Assembly (NCBI GenBank): GCA_947652605.1
Contig: OX393579.1
Span: 25,813,674 to 25,877,673 of the forward strand
DNA from: Elmis aenea
Taxonomy: Eukaryota > Arthropoda > Insecta > Coleoptera > Elmidae
DNA: 64,000 nucleotides
Direction: 5' to 3'
Under the pieces are notes generated by a model, which saw only the letters and a program-made list of their open reading frames with translations, made no database searches and had not been told where the DNA came from. Position numbers and translations under genes: made by a program. Each line of letters begins with the position of its first letter. Within the stretch, counting starts at the first letter, position 1. Positions 59,701 through 61,451 of this stretch are shown here, in pieces.

Positions 59701-61366
59701 CAGGACATAATCGCAAAAAGGGGTAAATTGGACAGTTTTGTAATAAAACAAACATAATCGCAACAAAACATCCTCATGAAAAATCAATCGATGAAATAGA
59801 AATTACTACAGTTGTATGCTTACCACAGACATTAAATAATACTTTATTTTTAAAATTTACAAATTTTTTTATGGGGGCCAGTGGCGTATCATCCTATGAC
59901 GCAGATGGTATGCCTGCACCACTATTGGGGACCCATTAGGATTTATTTCCCAAAATTTAGGTGTTTTTTTTTAAAGTTTGGATCGCAAATTTTTTTTTCA
60001 GAAATATATATTTTATGGCCCCATATACAGACTTGCACCAGGGTCCACGCTGATGACGATACGCCATTGACTGGGGCGTAGTCATATTTTCTGCCTAGGG
60101 GTGTAAACGAAGCAAATCCGGCTCTGGCAATCGACCGATAAGCTAAGGGCAATAATTAATCAGTAATCAAACAATTAGCTTATCGGTGCATCCATAGTTT
60201 ACAGATTTAAAGCCTATCACCATATAATCAGAGACGAACTATATAACATTTTTACATAGGACACTGATTGACTATTGCTATTCTTCTGAAAAACACAAAC
60301 AGACTGTAAATCAAATATAATTTGCTAAAAAAGATAGTTTTTTTGTTCACTTAGCAGTTACTGGCCGCTTGGCAACCGGTATATAAAGTGGTACGATACT
60401 TCGTATTTTGTAATAGTTACTTAACTTCCCCTTTATGGACCAGACAAACAAAGCACTATCTCGTTGTTTTAAATCGTTTTGATGGTAAAATAATCCTTTT
60501 TATACGAAGTGTAATACCTTACGAGCGCTGCTATGAAGTGGAATTTATATAAATTTGTTGTGTGTATTTGAATGTGACCTTACATTTTATGGGTTGACCT
60601 AAGGTATAACTTTTATATTTAATGTTTGTTCATCTATTTGCATGCATTTTTTTTGTTACTTAGTGCTCATCCATAAAGCAATTTCAAACCTATACAAATT
60701 CGTTTTAAATGTTTTAGTTTTTCCTGCTGGAATTCTCCAACCGTTATTTTACAGTCAGCATTTTCCCAAATCTCTTAATTATGGCGGAATTGGCGTAGTT
60801 ATCGGACACGAAATCACGCATGGATTTGACGATAAAGGTAAAAACATGTCATTAAATTTATACGTACCAACGCTGGACCATAAACGATCTAGAAAATAAA
60901 AGGCAAATGTATTTAAGAATTTTATTATAGCTTGCATTATTAAGAGAAAATAGGAAGAAAATGTGTTTGTGTATCATTTACATTTACATGTTGTATTACC
61001 GTAAGTGCAACATATATTTGCTGAACGGCAATAAAAAGACGCAAAAGGTAGTAAATAGATTACGTATTTTGCCTCATCTCTCATCGTTTTCGAATGTACC
61101 ACTTGGGAAATTACATTTAAATGTCCGTAACTCGTGGAATTTAATTTTATTTCACATTTTACCTGACAGGTCGTCAATTCGATAAAGATGGTAATATGAT
61201 GCAGTGGTGGAATAACGCTACCATCCGAGCTTTTAGAGACAGAGCACAGTGCATTATAGATCAATATTCCCGATATAAAATTGATGAAGTCGGGCTGTAT
61301 GTTAACGGCAGGATGACACAGGGAGAAAACATTGCCGACAACGGTGGTCTCAAACAAGCGTTCAGA
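5467..61366 (+). CDS. M13 metalloendopeptidase (neprilysin/ECE-like), 12 exons, 3' end beyond window
   Basis: Zinc ectopeptidase of the M13 family, which cleaves small peptides outside the cell. The joined exons are 5467-5785, 28068-28112, 44815-44976, 47293-47376, 47451-47656, 50165-50344, 51787-51998, 52054-52270, 56100-56282, 56338-56500, 60718-60837 and 61170-61366, giving 2088 nt and 696 codons without a stop or frameshift. Visible parts: cytoplasmic tail 1-75, basic stretch KRKPTREK, membrane anchor about 76-96, Cys pair at 112/117, DPCHDFF at 133-139, LPSRDYY at 280-286, NAFY at 580-583, zinc ligands H621 and H625 with catalytic E622, third ligand E683 and D687 in ENIAD. N-glycosylation sequons at N265, N312, N332, N538 and N646 all fall on the extracellular side. 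Family members run about 750-800 residues, so roughly 100 are missing at the right edge. The HEITH and ENIAD surroundings resemble the ECE/insect Nep3 type more than mammalian neprilysin, but I do not assign an orthologue. Confidence 0.95.
6047..6086. repeat. GC-rich perfect 11-bp inverted repeat in intron 1
   Basis: CGCGGGCCGCA (6047-6057) pairs with TGCGGCCCGCG (6076-6086) around an 18-nt AT-rich loop. It stands out in otherwise about 70% AT intron DNA, 260 bp after exon 1. It may be the fused ends of a deleted transposon or a structured intronic element. Confidence 0.6.
7403..7571. mobile_element. MITE with TA target site, nested in the hAT element
   Basis: CTGTCCGTGCCACGAAA at the left and the inverted TTTCGTGGTACGGACAG at the right differ at one base and are flanked by TA on both sides. 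The total length is 169 bp. The ends and TA duplication suggest mobilisation by a Tc1/mariner-type transposase. Confidence 0.7.
7663..8004 (-). pseudogene. hAT transposase C-terminal dimerisation domain relic
   Basis: A 113-codon open frame with [19 protein letters not shown] and [19 protein letters not shown], the diagnostic end of hAT transposases (the 'ERxFS..' dimerisation region). The BED finger, RNase H-like catalytic core and insertion domain are absent, so this is the 3' remnant of a longer gene inside the deleted element. It cannot code an active enzyme. Confidence 0.85.
8500..9258. mobile_element. TA-CAGGGTG foldback element (family with GGTCCACATRGAAGG ends)
   Basis: Left TA|CAGGATGGTCCACATAGAAG, right GTGGACCACCCTG|TA. 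The arms pair over about 300 bp (for example 'caaagaagtttaaattagac' near 8558 and its complement near 9190), with a spacer of about 170 bp around 8890. No ORF. Related copies: 17722-17962, 27158-27270, 45939-46118 and 61452-62071. Confidence 0.8.
9259..11244. other. intron 1 DNA without recognised gene
   Basis: Mostly unique-looking AT-rich sequence with a short (CAAA)n run near 9338. Around 10985-11240 is a fragment 'gggtgcccacctagggcgtatt' that resembles sequence at 41087 and 62908, probably another foldback family. The 67-codon frame at 10317 has no recognisable domain. Confidence 0.4.
11281..11511 (-). mobile_element. tRNA-derived SINE
   Basis: On the minus strand the head reads GTGGCTGGTTGGTAAGC (A-box-like, 11485-11500), followed about 30 nt on by GGTTCGAATCC (11447-11457), a perfect B box for RNA polymerase III. 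The rest is a non-tRNA body down to about 11281. It interrupts the left arm of the inverted repeat at about 11245-12475. Confidence 0.7.
11545..12436. repeat. large inverted repeat (foldback) in intron 1
   Basis: Sequence from 11545 (ttaacaatgtcagtgtaaaa) is complementary to the sequence ending at 12436 (cactgacattgttaa). Pairing continues through 'gttttgttaacaa', 'gttaaactttttaaat' and the inner CAGGGTGT / ACCCTGTG ends at about 11635 and 12352. Weaker pairing outside suggests that the arms originally reached about 11245 and 12475, with the SINE inserted into the left arm. Confidence 0.7.
12924..13011 (+). mobile_element. possible Helitron 3' end
   Basis: The stretch ACCGAGCGAAGCCGGG followed about 12 nt later by CTAG|T (13008-13012) resembles the 3' hairpin and CTRR-T terminus of insect Helitrons. 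The stem is imperfect (CCGAGC.. against ..CCGGG), and I cannot locate the TC 5' end; upstream material from about 12480 may belong to it. No Rep/helicase coding is present. Confidence 0.35.
13267..13920 (-). pseudogene. mariner transposase relic
   Basis: Read on the minus strand in shifting frames: [11 protein letters not shown] (about 13836-13869), the N-terminal helix-turn-helix area; then [23 protein letters not shown] (13437-13742 frame), which follows the first catalytic Asp in mariners; then [15 protein letters not shown] and FELLP, around the second Asp. Several frameshifts and stops occur, and the DETW and PPYSPDL motifs are eroded. No terminal repeats are identified. It is dead. Confidence 0.85.
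14394..14757. mobile_element. PIF/Harbinger-like MITE, TAA duplication
   Basis: AGGTGCATTTAAATCAGAG at the left and its near-complement CTTTGATTTAAATGCACCT at the right, each bordered by TAA (14391-14393 and 14758-14760). The interior is dominated by gaacgaac / gttcgttc motifs on both sides. The minus-strand 151-codon frame across it is a by-product of these repeats, not a gene. Confidence 0.65.
14999..16276. mobile_element. TA-CAGGGTTGACTGA foldback element
   Basis: Left TA|CAGAGTGTTGACTGA, right TCAGTCAACCCTG|TA. The arms share 'gactttacca', 'gcaaaattaa' and 'ataatcaggag'. The right arm is split by the 15864-16237 insertion; removing that insertion rejoins the arm in line with the left arm, which supports both calls. 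Confidence 0.75.
15864..16237. mobile_element. hAT element (TAAGG family) nested in a foldback arm
   Basis: Begins TAAGGTGTCAATTTT and ends CATTCGTCCCC-type inverted sequence closing in CCCTTA. It is flanked by tgctaaag (15856-15863) and tggtaaag (16238-16245), 7 of 8 matching. The interior carries 'ggggac' motifs like the 7180-8212 element. No coding capacity. Confidence 0.65.
16552..17721. other. intron 1 DNA without recognised feature
   Basis: AT-rich, with no ORF of note, no clear repeat ends and no RNA gene signature. From about 17610 the sequence grades into damaged foldback material. Confidence 0.4.
17722..17962. mobile_element. truncated foldback copy sharing flank with 8500-9258
   Basis: Contains the right arm of the 8500-9258 family ('caatttgtctaatttaaact', then GTGGACCACCCTG|TA at 17964). 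Beyond the element, 17965-18032 is the reverse complement of 8427-8497 apart from an 11-nt gap, so the insertion and its surrounding host sequence were copied together in opposite orientation. Confidence 0.7.
18653..18802. repeat. perfect 65-bp inverted repeat with 20-nt loop
   Basis: Arm 18653-18717 (starts cctaatggtgcctgtacacc) is the exact reverse complement of 18738-18802. The loop at 18718-18737 itself repeats 'cctgagagtaact' from the arm. A self-complementary actctcgagagt lies inside each arm. Such identity implies recent origin or gene conversion. It could be a compact foldback MITE or, in RNA, a long hairpin entering a small-RNA pathway. Confidence 0.9.
20068..20489. repeat. two adjacent inverted repeats
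   Basis: First: ttttccgacgaccact (about 20077) pairs with ctggtcgtcggaaaa (20338). Its interior has three copies of a ttgcacacaatttcc block, one inverted (20158-20214). Second: catagtgtacaacacgtgctgaaag (from 20354) pairs with ctttcagcactagttgtacaatatactatg (to 20489), with aatatttcacac in both arms. Probably two small MITEs side by side. Confidence 0.6.
20985..22600 (+). pseudogene. Jockey-clade LINE, 5'-truncated reverse transcriptase
   Basis: The plus-strand reading frame from about 21000 carries [57 protein letters not shown] and FADD (21709-21720), the RT motifs in order, then YLGLTLD and LYWLIGR. A TAA at 21439-21441 interrupts the frame, and a one-base shift near 22145 throws out the last segment (22154-22411). 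The endonuclease half is missing. The element ends in a 10-A run at 22591-22600; agttttattattta (20971) and agttttactatctt (22601) are probably the target duplication. Confidence 0.9.
22602..23149. repeat. region with repeated 'cctaggcatt' motif and a small hairpin
   Basis: Between 22670 and 22975 the phrase tgcctaggtatt / cctaggcatttta recurs in both orientations at least five times, a pattern typical of sub-terminal transposase sites. No clear outer ends. The hairpin at 23041-23103 has about 20-bp arms. Confidence 0.4.
23150..23775. mobile_element. foldback element, 'ccgagataccctgtat' family
   Basis: Ends AGTCCACCCTG|TA at 23777. Arms include 'gatagcgatgttcaa', 'tcttattttaaatgg' and the complement. 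The same family forms the larger element at 48297-49416. The left end is not clean. Just upstream, 23041-23103 is a separate small hairpin (caacctttaacctgaccctc / gagggtcagcttaaaggttg). Confidence 0.6.
23901..24583. mobile_element. TA-CCGGGTG foldback element
   Basis: Left TA|CCGGGTGATTCAGTTTGAC, right GTCAAACTGAATCACCCGG|TA. The arms pair through 'caacaacccttatatattt', 'gagaaattctct', 'gtgatgtgtttttgttacct' and 'agaatttaattctgaatccg'. Length is 683 bp. No gene; the open frame at 24275-24517 is arm sequence. Confidence 0.85.
24816..25652. repeat. degenerate element of repeated 'cgttttcgttc' motif
   Basis: Both flanks carry 'tttcgttttcgttctt' repeats, and the right end reads TTCTCAGTCCCTG (25652). 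The sequence at 42736 starts CAGGGACTAAAAACG with the same interior, giving the matching left end of the family. The left end here is eroded, and no duplication is seen. Confidence 0.45.
25917..26268. mobile_element. small hAT element, CATTGGCGTAGTTA ends
   Basis: CATTGGCGTAGTTA and the inverted TAACTACGCCAATG. Flanks are cgaatact (25909-25916) and tgaatact (26269-26276), 7 of 8 matching. G-runs (caggggggg) lie near both ends. Length is 352 bp. Related by end sequence to 53970-54671, 43738-44129 and 59879-60069. Confidence 0.8.
26269..27157 (-). mobile_element. possible pogo/Tigger remnant, one end only
   Basis: At 27136-27157, read on the minus strand, TA|CAGTGAAACCTCTGTATTTG resembles pogo/Tigger termini (CAGT..AACCTC). 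Two minus-strand frames to its left (26606-26803, 26830-27024) could be eroded transposase, but I see no CENP-B or DDE motif. The other end is not found. Confidence 0.35.
27158..27270. mobile_element. foldback fragment (8500-9258 family)
   Basis: Matches the left arm of the 8500-9258 element from 'ggttcacatagaaggg' through 'ccatggcacgctagataataaac', with the calendar-like 'gggatctcgtaaacgg' part deleted. Truncated; no right arm. 27271-28067 to its right holds nothing recognisable before exon 2. Confidence 0.65.
28068..28112 (+). CDS. peptidase coding exon 2 (45-nt microexon)
   Basis: Acceptor TTTTCAG ends at 28067 and donor GTAAGT starts at 28113. It completes codon 107 and codes [13 protein letters not shown] (108-120) plus one base. 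CLTEEC-V is the conserved start of the M13 ectodomain, where the two Cys pair. Phase 1 at both ends, so skipping it would keep the frame but remove the first disulfide. It sits between introns of 22.3 and 16.7 kb. Confidence 0.9.
28620..29642. mobile_element. TA-CCGGGTG foldback element with arms of about 375 bp
   Basis: Left TA|CCGGGTGTAACTCAAATCAG, right CTGATTTCAGTTACACCCGG|TA. Arms about 28620-28996 and 29270-29642 are near-identical, so both strands show the same apparent 90-110 codon frame beginning [13 protein letters not shown]; this is a by-product of the palindrome. The left arm has a tandem 17-nt duplication (28674-28707). It lies 507 bp downstream of exon 2. Confidence 0.9.
30106..30633. 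mobile_element. hAT element with perfect duplication and CCCGA microsatellite
   Basis: Left CACGGGTGATCAAC, right GTTGAGCACCCCTG. The octamer gtatagtt flanks both sides exactly (30098-30105, 30634-30641). About 30415-30560 is a tandem run of CCCGA with CCCTA variants, most units perfect. The left part has gatcgcgatcgac motifs. The Gly/Arg-rich open frames on the minus strand are the microsatellite read in two frames. Confidence 0.88.
30634..31852. other. intron 2 DNA, two short minus-strand frames of unknown origin
   Basis: Frames at 31110-31331 and 31519-31716 (minus) have a varied amino-acid composition but no motif I recognise. They could be remnants of a transposase. No splice-supported exon is evident, so I do not call genes. 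Confidence 0.3.
31853..33246. mobile_element. hAT element with perfect duplication, 'ataacgttat' interior
   Basis: CAGGGATGGAATAAGG at the left and GTGTTCCATCCCTG at the right. The octamer atttttat flanks exactly (31845-31852, 33247-33254). Both halves outside the nested foldback are made largely of the palindromic motif ataacgttat and variants (31877-31980, 33100-33235). Confidence 0.85.
31989..32914. mobile_element. TA-CAGGGTGTTTC foldback element nested in hAT
   Basis: Left TA|CAGGGTGTTTCTTAAATAATG, right CATTATTTAAGAAACATGCTG|TA. Long arms share 'gaggtgattccttatcgaa', 'aaatgtaggagaatgatatt' and 'cccatagtaatattttcaat'; the centre (32345-32470) is a tight palindrome around 'cgtcacttctaccc'. 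Same family as 887-1634. Confidence 0.88.
33570..33998 (+). pseudogene. Tc1/IS630-type transposase relic
   Basis: Plus-strand fragments [13 protein letters not shown] (about 33640), the linker after the paired DNA-binding domain, and [10 protein letters not shown]...WIIEHH (about 33870-33955), which fits the SDEATF block containing the first catalytic Asp. Stops and frameshifts separate them. The relic is cut at 33998 by the element at 34000-35795. Confidence 0.6.
34312..35134 (+). mobile_element. PIF/Harbinger element, TTA duplication, internally deleted
   Basis: GGCCGTTTTCACACACGACG at the left and CGTCGTGTGTGAAAACGGCC at the right are exact inverted repeats, flanked by TTA on both sides (34309-34311, 35135-35137). 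The sub-terminal regions are rich in ccgctgccg / cgacggcag. It encodes only the N-terminal part of a transposase (34447-34764). Confidence 0.85.
34447..34764 (+). pseudogene. PIF/Harbinger transposase N-terminal fragment
   Basis: 105 codons beginning [11 protein letters not shown]. The segment [20 protein letters not shown] followed by [24 protein letters not shown] matches the conserved N-terminal region of Harbinger/ALP1-like nucleases, ahead of the DDE domain. It stops at 34764 with the catalytic core missing, so it is a remnant inside the deleted element. Confidence 0.8.
35798..37370. other. intron 2 DNA without recognised gene
   Basis: AT-rich. A damaged repeat near 35820-36120 carries the phrases 'ttggcaacccttggcacgcg' and 'gaaaaacgttgccgactcc', suggestive of another old MITE whose ends I cannot fix. 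Nothing else is supported. Confidence 0.35.
37371..38224. mobile_element. hAT element, 'gagtcgg' interior
   Basis: Left CAGAGATAGGGAGTCGGAG, right GACTCCTCATCGCTG. Flanking octamers acttctag (37363-37370) and gtttctag (38225-38232), 6 of 8. Both terminal parts are tandem variants of gggagtcggagtc. A second hAT element (37541-38011) is nested within. Confidence 0.75.
37541..38011. mobile_element. hAT element with perfect duplication, 'aaccggtt' interior
   Basis: CAGGGCTCGAAACCG and CGGTTTCATGCCCTG, flanked exactly by ctttagat (37533-37540, 38012-38019). Much of its 471 bp consists of aaccggtt / ggttaacc palindromic motifs. No coding capacity. Confidence 0.9.
38425..39102. repeat. eroded foldback-like element
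   Basis: CAGGGTGTGCCACTTAATG near 38425 and AGTGGCCCAAATTAATAGGTACACCCTATA at 39073-39102 are imperfect inverted ends of the TA-CAGGGTG type. Arms share little else, so this is an old copy or a chance pairing of two fragments. Confidence 0.4.
39282..39809. mobile_element. TA-CAGGGTGTGTA foldback element with a paralogous empty site
   Basis: Left TA|CAGGGTGTGTATAAATTGGCG, right 'gcaaatttttacacaccctg'|TA. Arms share 'agcgctacacgtg', 'cttcgtaaaatt', 'aatcttaatacaaaaatgtt'. The host sequence on either side (cacagcctac...catcaaccctta | tatttggaa) occurs uninterrupted at 63900-64000, with one TA where this copy has two. Confidence 0.92.
41277..42322. mobile_element. TA-CAGGGTGGTCC foldback element, arms about 500 bp
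   Basis: Left TA|CAGGGTGGTCCACTTTTTTG, right CAAAAAAGTGGACCACCCTG|TA. Pairing runs almost to the centre near 41810: 'tagcaggactttaac', 'catatgaacatgggt', 'tgtgaacccccacaagcaac', 'ggtagaacatttta', 'gcgcgaaatttt'. The 72-codon frame at 41575 is arm sequence. It would form a nearly 500-bp duplex in intron RNA. Confidence 0.92.
42736..42910. repeat. left part of a CAGGGACT hAT-like element
   Basis: CAGGGACTAAAAACG followed by cgttcgttt / cgttttcgttc repeats and 'accggtttta'. It matches the interior of 24816-25652, which has the right end. The right end of this copy is not identifiable before 43200. Confidence 0.45.
43205..44345 (-). pseudogene. mariner transposase relic split by a hAT element
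   Basis: Minus-strand fragments in order: [16 protein letters not shown] and [20 protein letters not shown] (44345-44140), the helix-turn-helix region; GDETWTLL (about 43655), first catalytic Asp; [13 protein letters not shown] (about 43375), second Asp; YFPYSPGL (about 43310), third-Asp region; [10 protein letters not shown]. Frameshifts and stops throughout. The gap from 43738 to 44129 is filled by an inserted hAT element. Confidence 0.75.
43738..44129. mobile_element. hAT element inserted in the mariner relic
   Basis: CTAGGGGCGTACC at the left and GCATACGCCACTG at the right, the same end type as 25917-26268 and 53970-54671. G-rich runs (caggggggg) lie inside both ends. The flanking duplication is eroded (gtataagc against gttaaagc). 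That mariner coding resumes on the other side supports the boundaries. Confidence 0.65.
44815..44976 (+). CDS. peptidase coding exon 3
   Basis: Acceptor TTTTTGCAG ends at 44814; donor GTATAA starts at 44977; phase 1 on both sides. Codes residues 121-175 with [15 protein letters not shown], the signature of the M13 N-terminal lobe, then [11 protein letters not shown]. Translation of the sequence before the AG gives no family similarity, which supports the acceptor. Confidence 0.93.
45117..45936. mobile_element. foldback element with TA-CAGTGCGCGGCAAAAGTA ends
   Basis: Left TA|CAGTGCGCGGCAAAAGTA, right TTTTTGCCGCGCACTA|TA. Arms pair in part ('aataaattcat', 'gaattgag' regions). It abuts the next foldback element, sharing a single TA at 45937-45938. 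Inside intron 3. Confidence 0.75.
45939..46118. mobile_element. short deleted foldback copy (8500-9258 family)
   Basis: TA|CAGGGTGGCCAACACAGAAAG to GGATCACCCTG|TA, only 180 bp; the left arm is nearly gone while the right arm (caatttgtctaatttaaac..., cgtttacgagatcccaatag) is kept. The apparent 86-codon frame is arm sequence. Confidence 0.75.
46385..46580. repeat. imperfect tandem duplication in intron 3
   Basis: Two head-to-tail units, 46390-46494 and 46490-46580, share 'ctgcatg..tagtaagtgggt', 'acgcacggtaa.caaaa.gcac' and 'aaagaagactcacgtca'. The second is shorter. Downstream, 46655-46745 is a hairpin (taacacgag..gcaattacgcactcg with its complement). Confidence 0.6.
47293..47376 (+). CDS. 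peptidase coding exon 4
   Basis: Acceptor TTTTATTAG ends at 47292; donor GTAAGT starts at 47377. Codes residues 176-203, including [11 protein letters not shown], the conserved helix with the structural Cys of M13 peptidases. Phase 1 on both sides. Followed by a 74-bp intron. Confidence 0.92.
47451..47656 (+). CDS. peptidase coding exon 5
   Basis: Acceptor TTTCTCAG ends at 47450. Codes residues 204-272: [17 protein letters not shown], the LGGWP motif of the family, and the VGPDDKNSS segment with a sequon at N265. The donor GTGCGC at 47657 is weaker than the others; reading through it meets a TAA after four codons. Ends in phase 0. Confidence 0.92.
48297..49416. mobile_element. foldback element in intron 5, with internal repeat of arm units
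   Basis: Left TA|CAGGGTTGCCTACTTTCGATG, right CATCGAAAATAGGCCACTCTG|TA. Contains four copies of a 'gatagcgatgttcaatttttt' unit and four of 'atctcgcttaaacg', alternating in orientation, so it looks like a foldback duplicated inside itself. Outside it, acgacaaaatt motifs at 48010-48130 and 49600-49670 suggest an older host element. Confidence 0.8.
50165..50344 (+). CDS. peptidase coding exon 6
   Basis: Acceptor TTTTTTAG ends at 50164; donor GTAAGT at 50345; phase 0 on both sides, exactly 60 codons (273-332). Begins [15 protein letters not shown], where LPSRDYY is a conserved M13 block, and ends FEKRLAN. The final Asn forms a sequon (N-A-S) only once joined to exon 7. Confidence 0.93.
50848..51220. 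mobile_element. short foldback element in intron 6
   Basis: TA|CAGGGCCATTCAAAAAATCTG against CAGACTTTTTGAATGATTCTGA|TA. Arms share 'aaatggaaaa', 'aagcttaataaaa' and 'catatgacactaaatttt' with complements. 373 bp, no coding. Rest of intron 6 (50345-51786) is AT-rich with no feature seen. Confidence 0.7.
51787..51998 (+). CDS. peptidase coding exon 7
   Basis: Acceptor TTTCTTAG ends at 51786; donor GTAAAG at 51999; enters in phase 0 and leaves in phase 2. Codes residues 333-402 and two bases of 403: the [20 protein letters not shown] segment shared by M13 peptidases, then a helical stretch ending in ETDR. Joined to exon 8 across only 55 bp. Confidence 0.92.
52054..52270 (+). CDS. peptidase coding exon 8
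   Basis: I place the acceptor at the AAAG ending 52053 because it alone restores [11 protein letters not shown], the conserved NY..WR block. Codes residues 403-475, with [20 protein letters not shown] typical of the family, and ends ...NHESK before GTAAGA. The polypyrimidine tract before this acceptor is poor, so the site should be checked against RNA. Confidence 0.88.
53970..54671. mobile_element. hAT element with perfect duplication, CAGTRGCGTAGC ends
   Basis: CAGTAGCGTAGCAAGG at the left and CTAGCTACGCCACTG at the right; the octamer ggtaaact flanks exactly (53962-53969, 54672-54679). The phrase ccgccccgggcggcac occurs near both ends, inverted with respect to the ends. A run of nine C lies near 54551. 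No transposase. Confidence 0.92.
54985..55455 (-). repeat. hairpin repeat, copy B (inverted partner of 3612-3987)
   Basis: The same repeat as 3612-3987 in opposite orientation, from ttttttctgcaatcgtcact to ggtacataaataactatt. It is about 95 bp longer because the unit cggcagtaaaaaagtaaaat is repeated four times (55070-55185) together with the 'cgctacgctcattggctgaa' piece, which is present once in copy A. Confidence 0.75.
56100..56282 (+). CDS. peptidase coding exon 9
   Basis: Acceptor ATCTGCAG ends at 56099; donor GTACGA at 56283 is non-optimal. 61 codons (476-536), phase 0 at both ends. [20 protein letters not shown] and [15 protein letters not shown] match the M13 region that precedes the active-site domain. 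The family Cys/Trp spacing is intact. Confidence 0.92.
56338..56500 (+). CDS. peptidase coding exon 10: NAFY substrate-binding motif
   Basis: Starts after TATATTAG, 55 bp downstream of exon 9. Codes residues 537-590 plus one base: a sequon at N538, [10 protein letters not shown] and [15 protein letters not shown]580-A581 correspond to the Asn-Ala that holds the substrate backbone in neprilysin. Donor GTAAGT at 56501; phase 1. Confidence 0.94.
56712..57491. mobile_element. hAT element with perfect duplication, 'aagcactt' interior
   Basis: CAGAGCTGGGCAATGC and GCTTTGCCCAGCTCTA, flanked exactly by gtcatgat (56704-56711, 57492-57499). Both halves consist of aagcactt / aagtgctt palindromic motifs, more than a dozen. 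Nested at 56888-57214 is a TAAGGTGACCA-family hAT element. Lies in intron 10, 212 bp after exon 10. Confidence 0.92.
56888..57214. mobile_element. TAAGGTGACCAAC hAT element nested in the previous one
   Basis: Exact 13-bp inverted ends TAAGGTGACCAAC / GTTGGTCACCTTA, with ttaataa on both sides (56881-56887, 57215-57221). Sub-terminal 'gtcctcct' repeats. Same family as 7180-8212 and 15864-16237 (TAAGGTGACCA..CGTCC). Confidence 0.85.
57629..58484. mobile_element. TA-CAGGGTAGGTC foldback element in intron 10
   Basis: Left TA|CAGGGTAGGTCAAAAGTATG, right CATACTTTTGGTACCCTG|TA. Arms share 'cgctgctgtgacgg'-like, 'acaagttttata', 'ttttttcggccaaccgt', 'aaaacacgatcgctg' and 'tttttcgatgaaaaac'. The 63-codon minus frame is arm sequence. 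Confidence 0.85.
59310..59614. repeat. two adjoining CpG-rich palindromes
   Basis: 59310-59410: taagtctgcgtttacagtac pairs with its complement ending at 59410, with cgcgcgaatacgc inside. 59409-59614: ggcctcacacacacagagcg pairs with cgctctgtgtgtgctaggcc, with gtcgcgcgactac and catgcaattgctagtact arms. They resemble PIF/Harbinger MITEs with TTA/TAA at the junction. Base composition differs sharply from the surroundings. Confidence 0.65.
59879..60069. mobile_element. short hAT element, CAGTGGCGTATC ends
   Basis: CAGTGGCGTATCATC and GATGACGATACGCCATTG; flanks atgggggc (59871-59878) and actggggc (60070-60077), 6 of 8. 191 bp with no coding. Third-level insertion inside 58506-60196. Confidence 0.7.
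60718..60837 (+). CDS. peptidase coding exon 11: HExxH zinc site
   Basis: Acceptor ATGTTTTAG ends at 60717. Codes V591-K630: [36 protein letters not shown]621 and H625 bind zinc and E622 is the catalytic base. Donor GTAAAA at 60838; phase 1. All catalytic residues are present, so the gene is not a dead copy in this part. Confidence 0.96.
61170..61366 (+). CDS. peptidase coding exon 12: ENIAD third zinc ligand
   Basis: Acceptor ACCTGACAG ends at 61169; donor GTAAGT at 61367; enters in phase 1, leaves in phase 0. Codes residues 631-696: [14 protein letters not shown], a sequon at N646, and [21 protein letters not shown]683 is the third zinc ligand and D687 orients the second His. The next exon should resume with an AYR/AYK-type block, which I did not find up to 64000. 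Confidence 0.95.
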
Positions 61367-61451
61367 GTAAGTATGACCTTATAATAAGTTAATCATATTT
61401 TACACAAAAAAAGTAAGCCATACTTTGTGACAGAACTATTTACGAAGTAAA

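Larger units (their letters stand above)
59060..60126. mobile_element. hAT element with perfect duplication, CAKAGCCGGATTT ends
   Basis: CATAGCCGGATTTAC and GCAAATCCGGCTCTG, flanked exactly by gcaatcga (59052-59059, 60127-60134). The 'ctgcctagg' phrase lies near both ends. Contains two palindromic MITEs (59310-59410, 59409-59614) and a small hAT element (59879-60069). End family related to 744-1723 and 62409. Confidence 0.9.
58506..60196. mobile_element. hAT element, 'gattaatcggtaat' interior, multiply nested
   Basis: TAGAAATGTACTGATTAATC at the left and GCTTATCGGTGCATCCATA at the right; flanks atttacac (58498-58505) and gtttacag (60197-60204), 6 of 8. Interior motif cgattaatcgg recurs at both ends. 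A complete hAT element (59060-60126) is inserted and itself carries further insertions. Confidence 0.75.
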
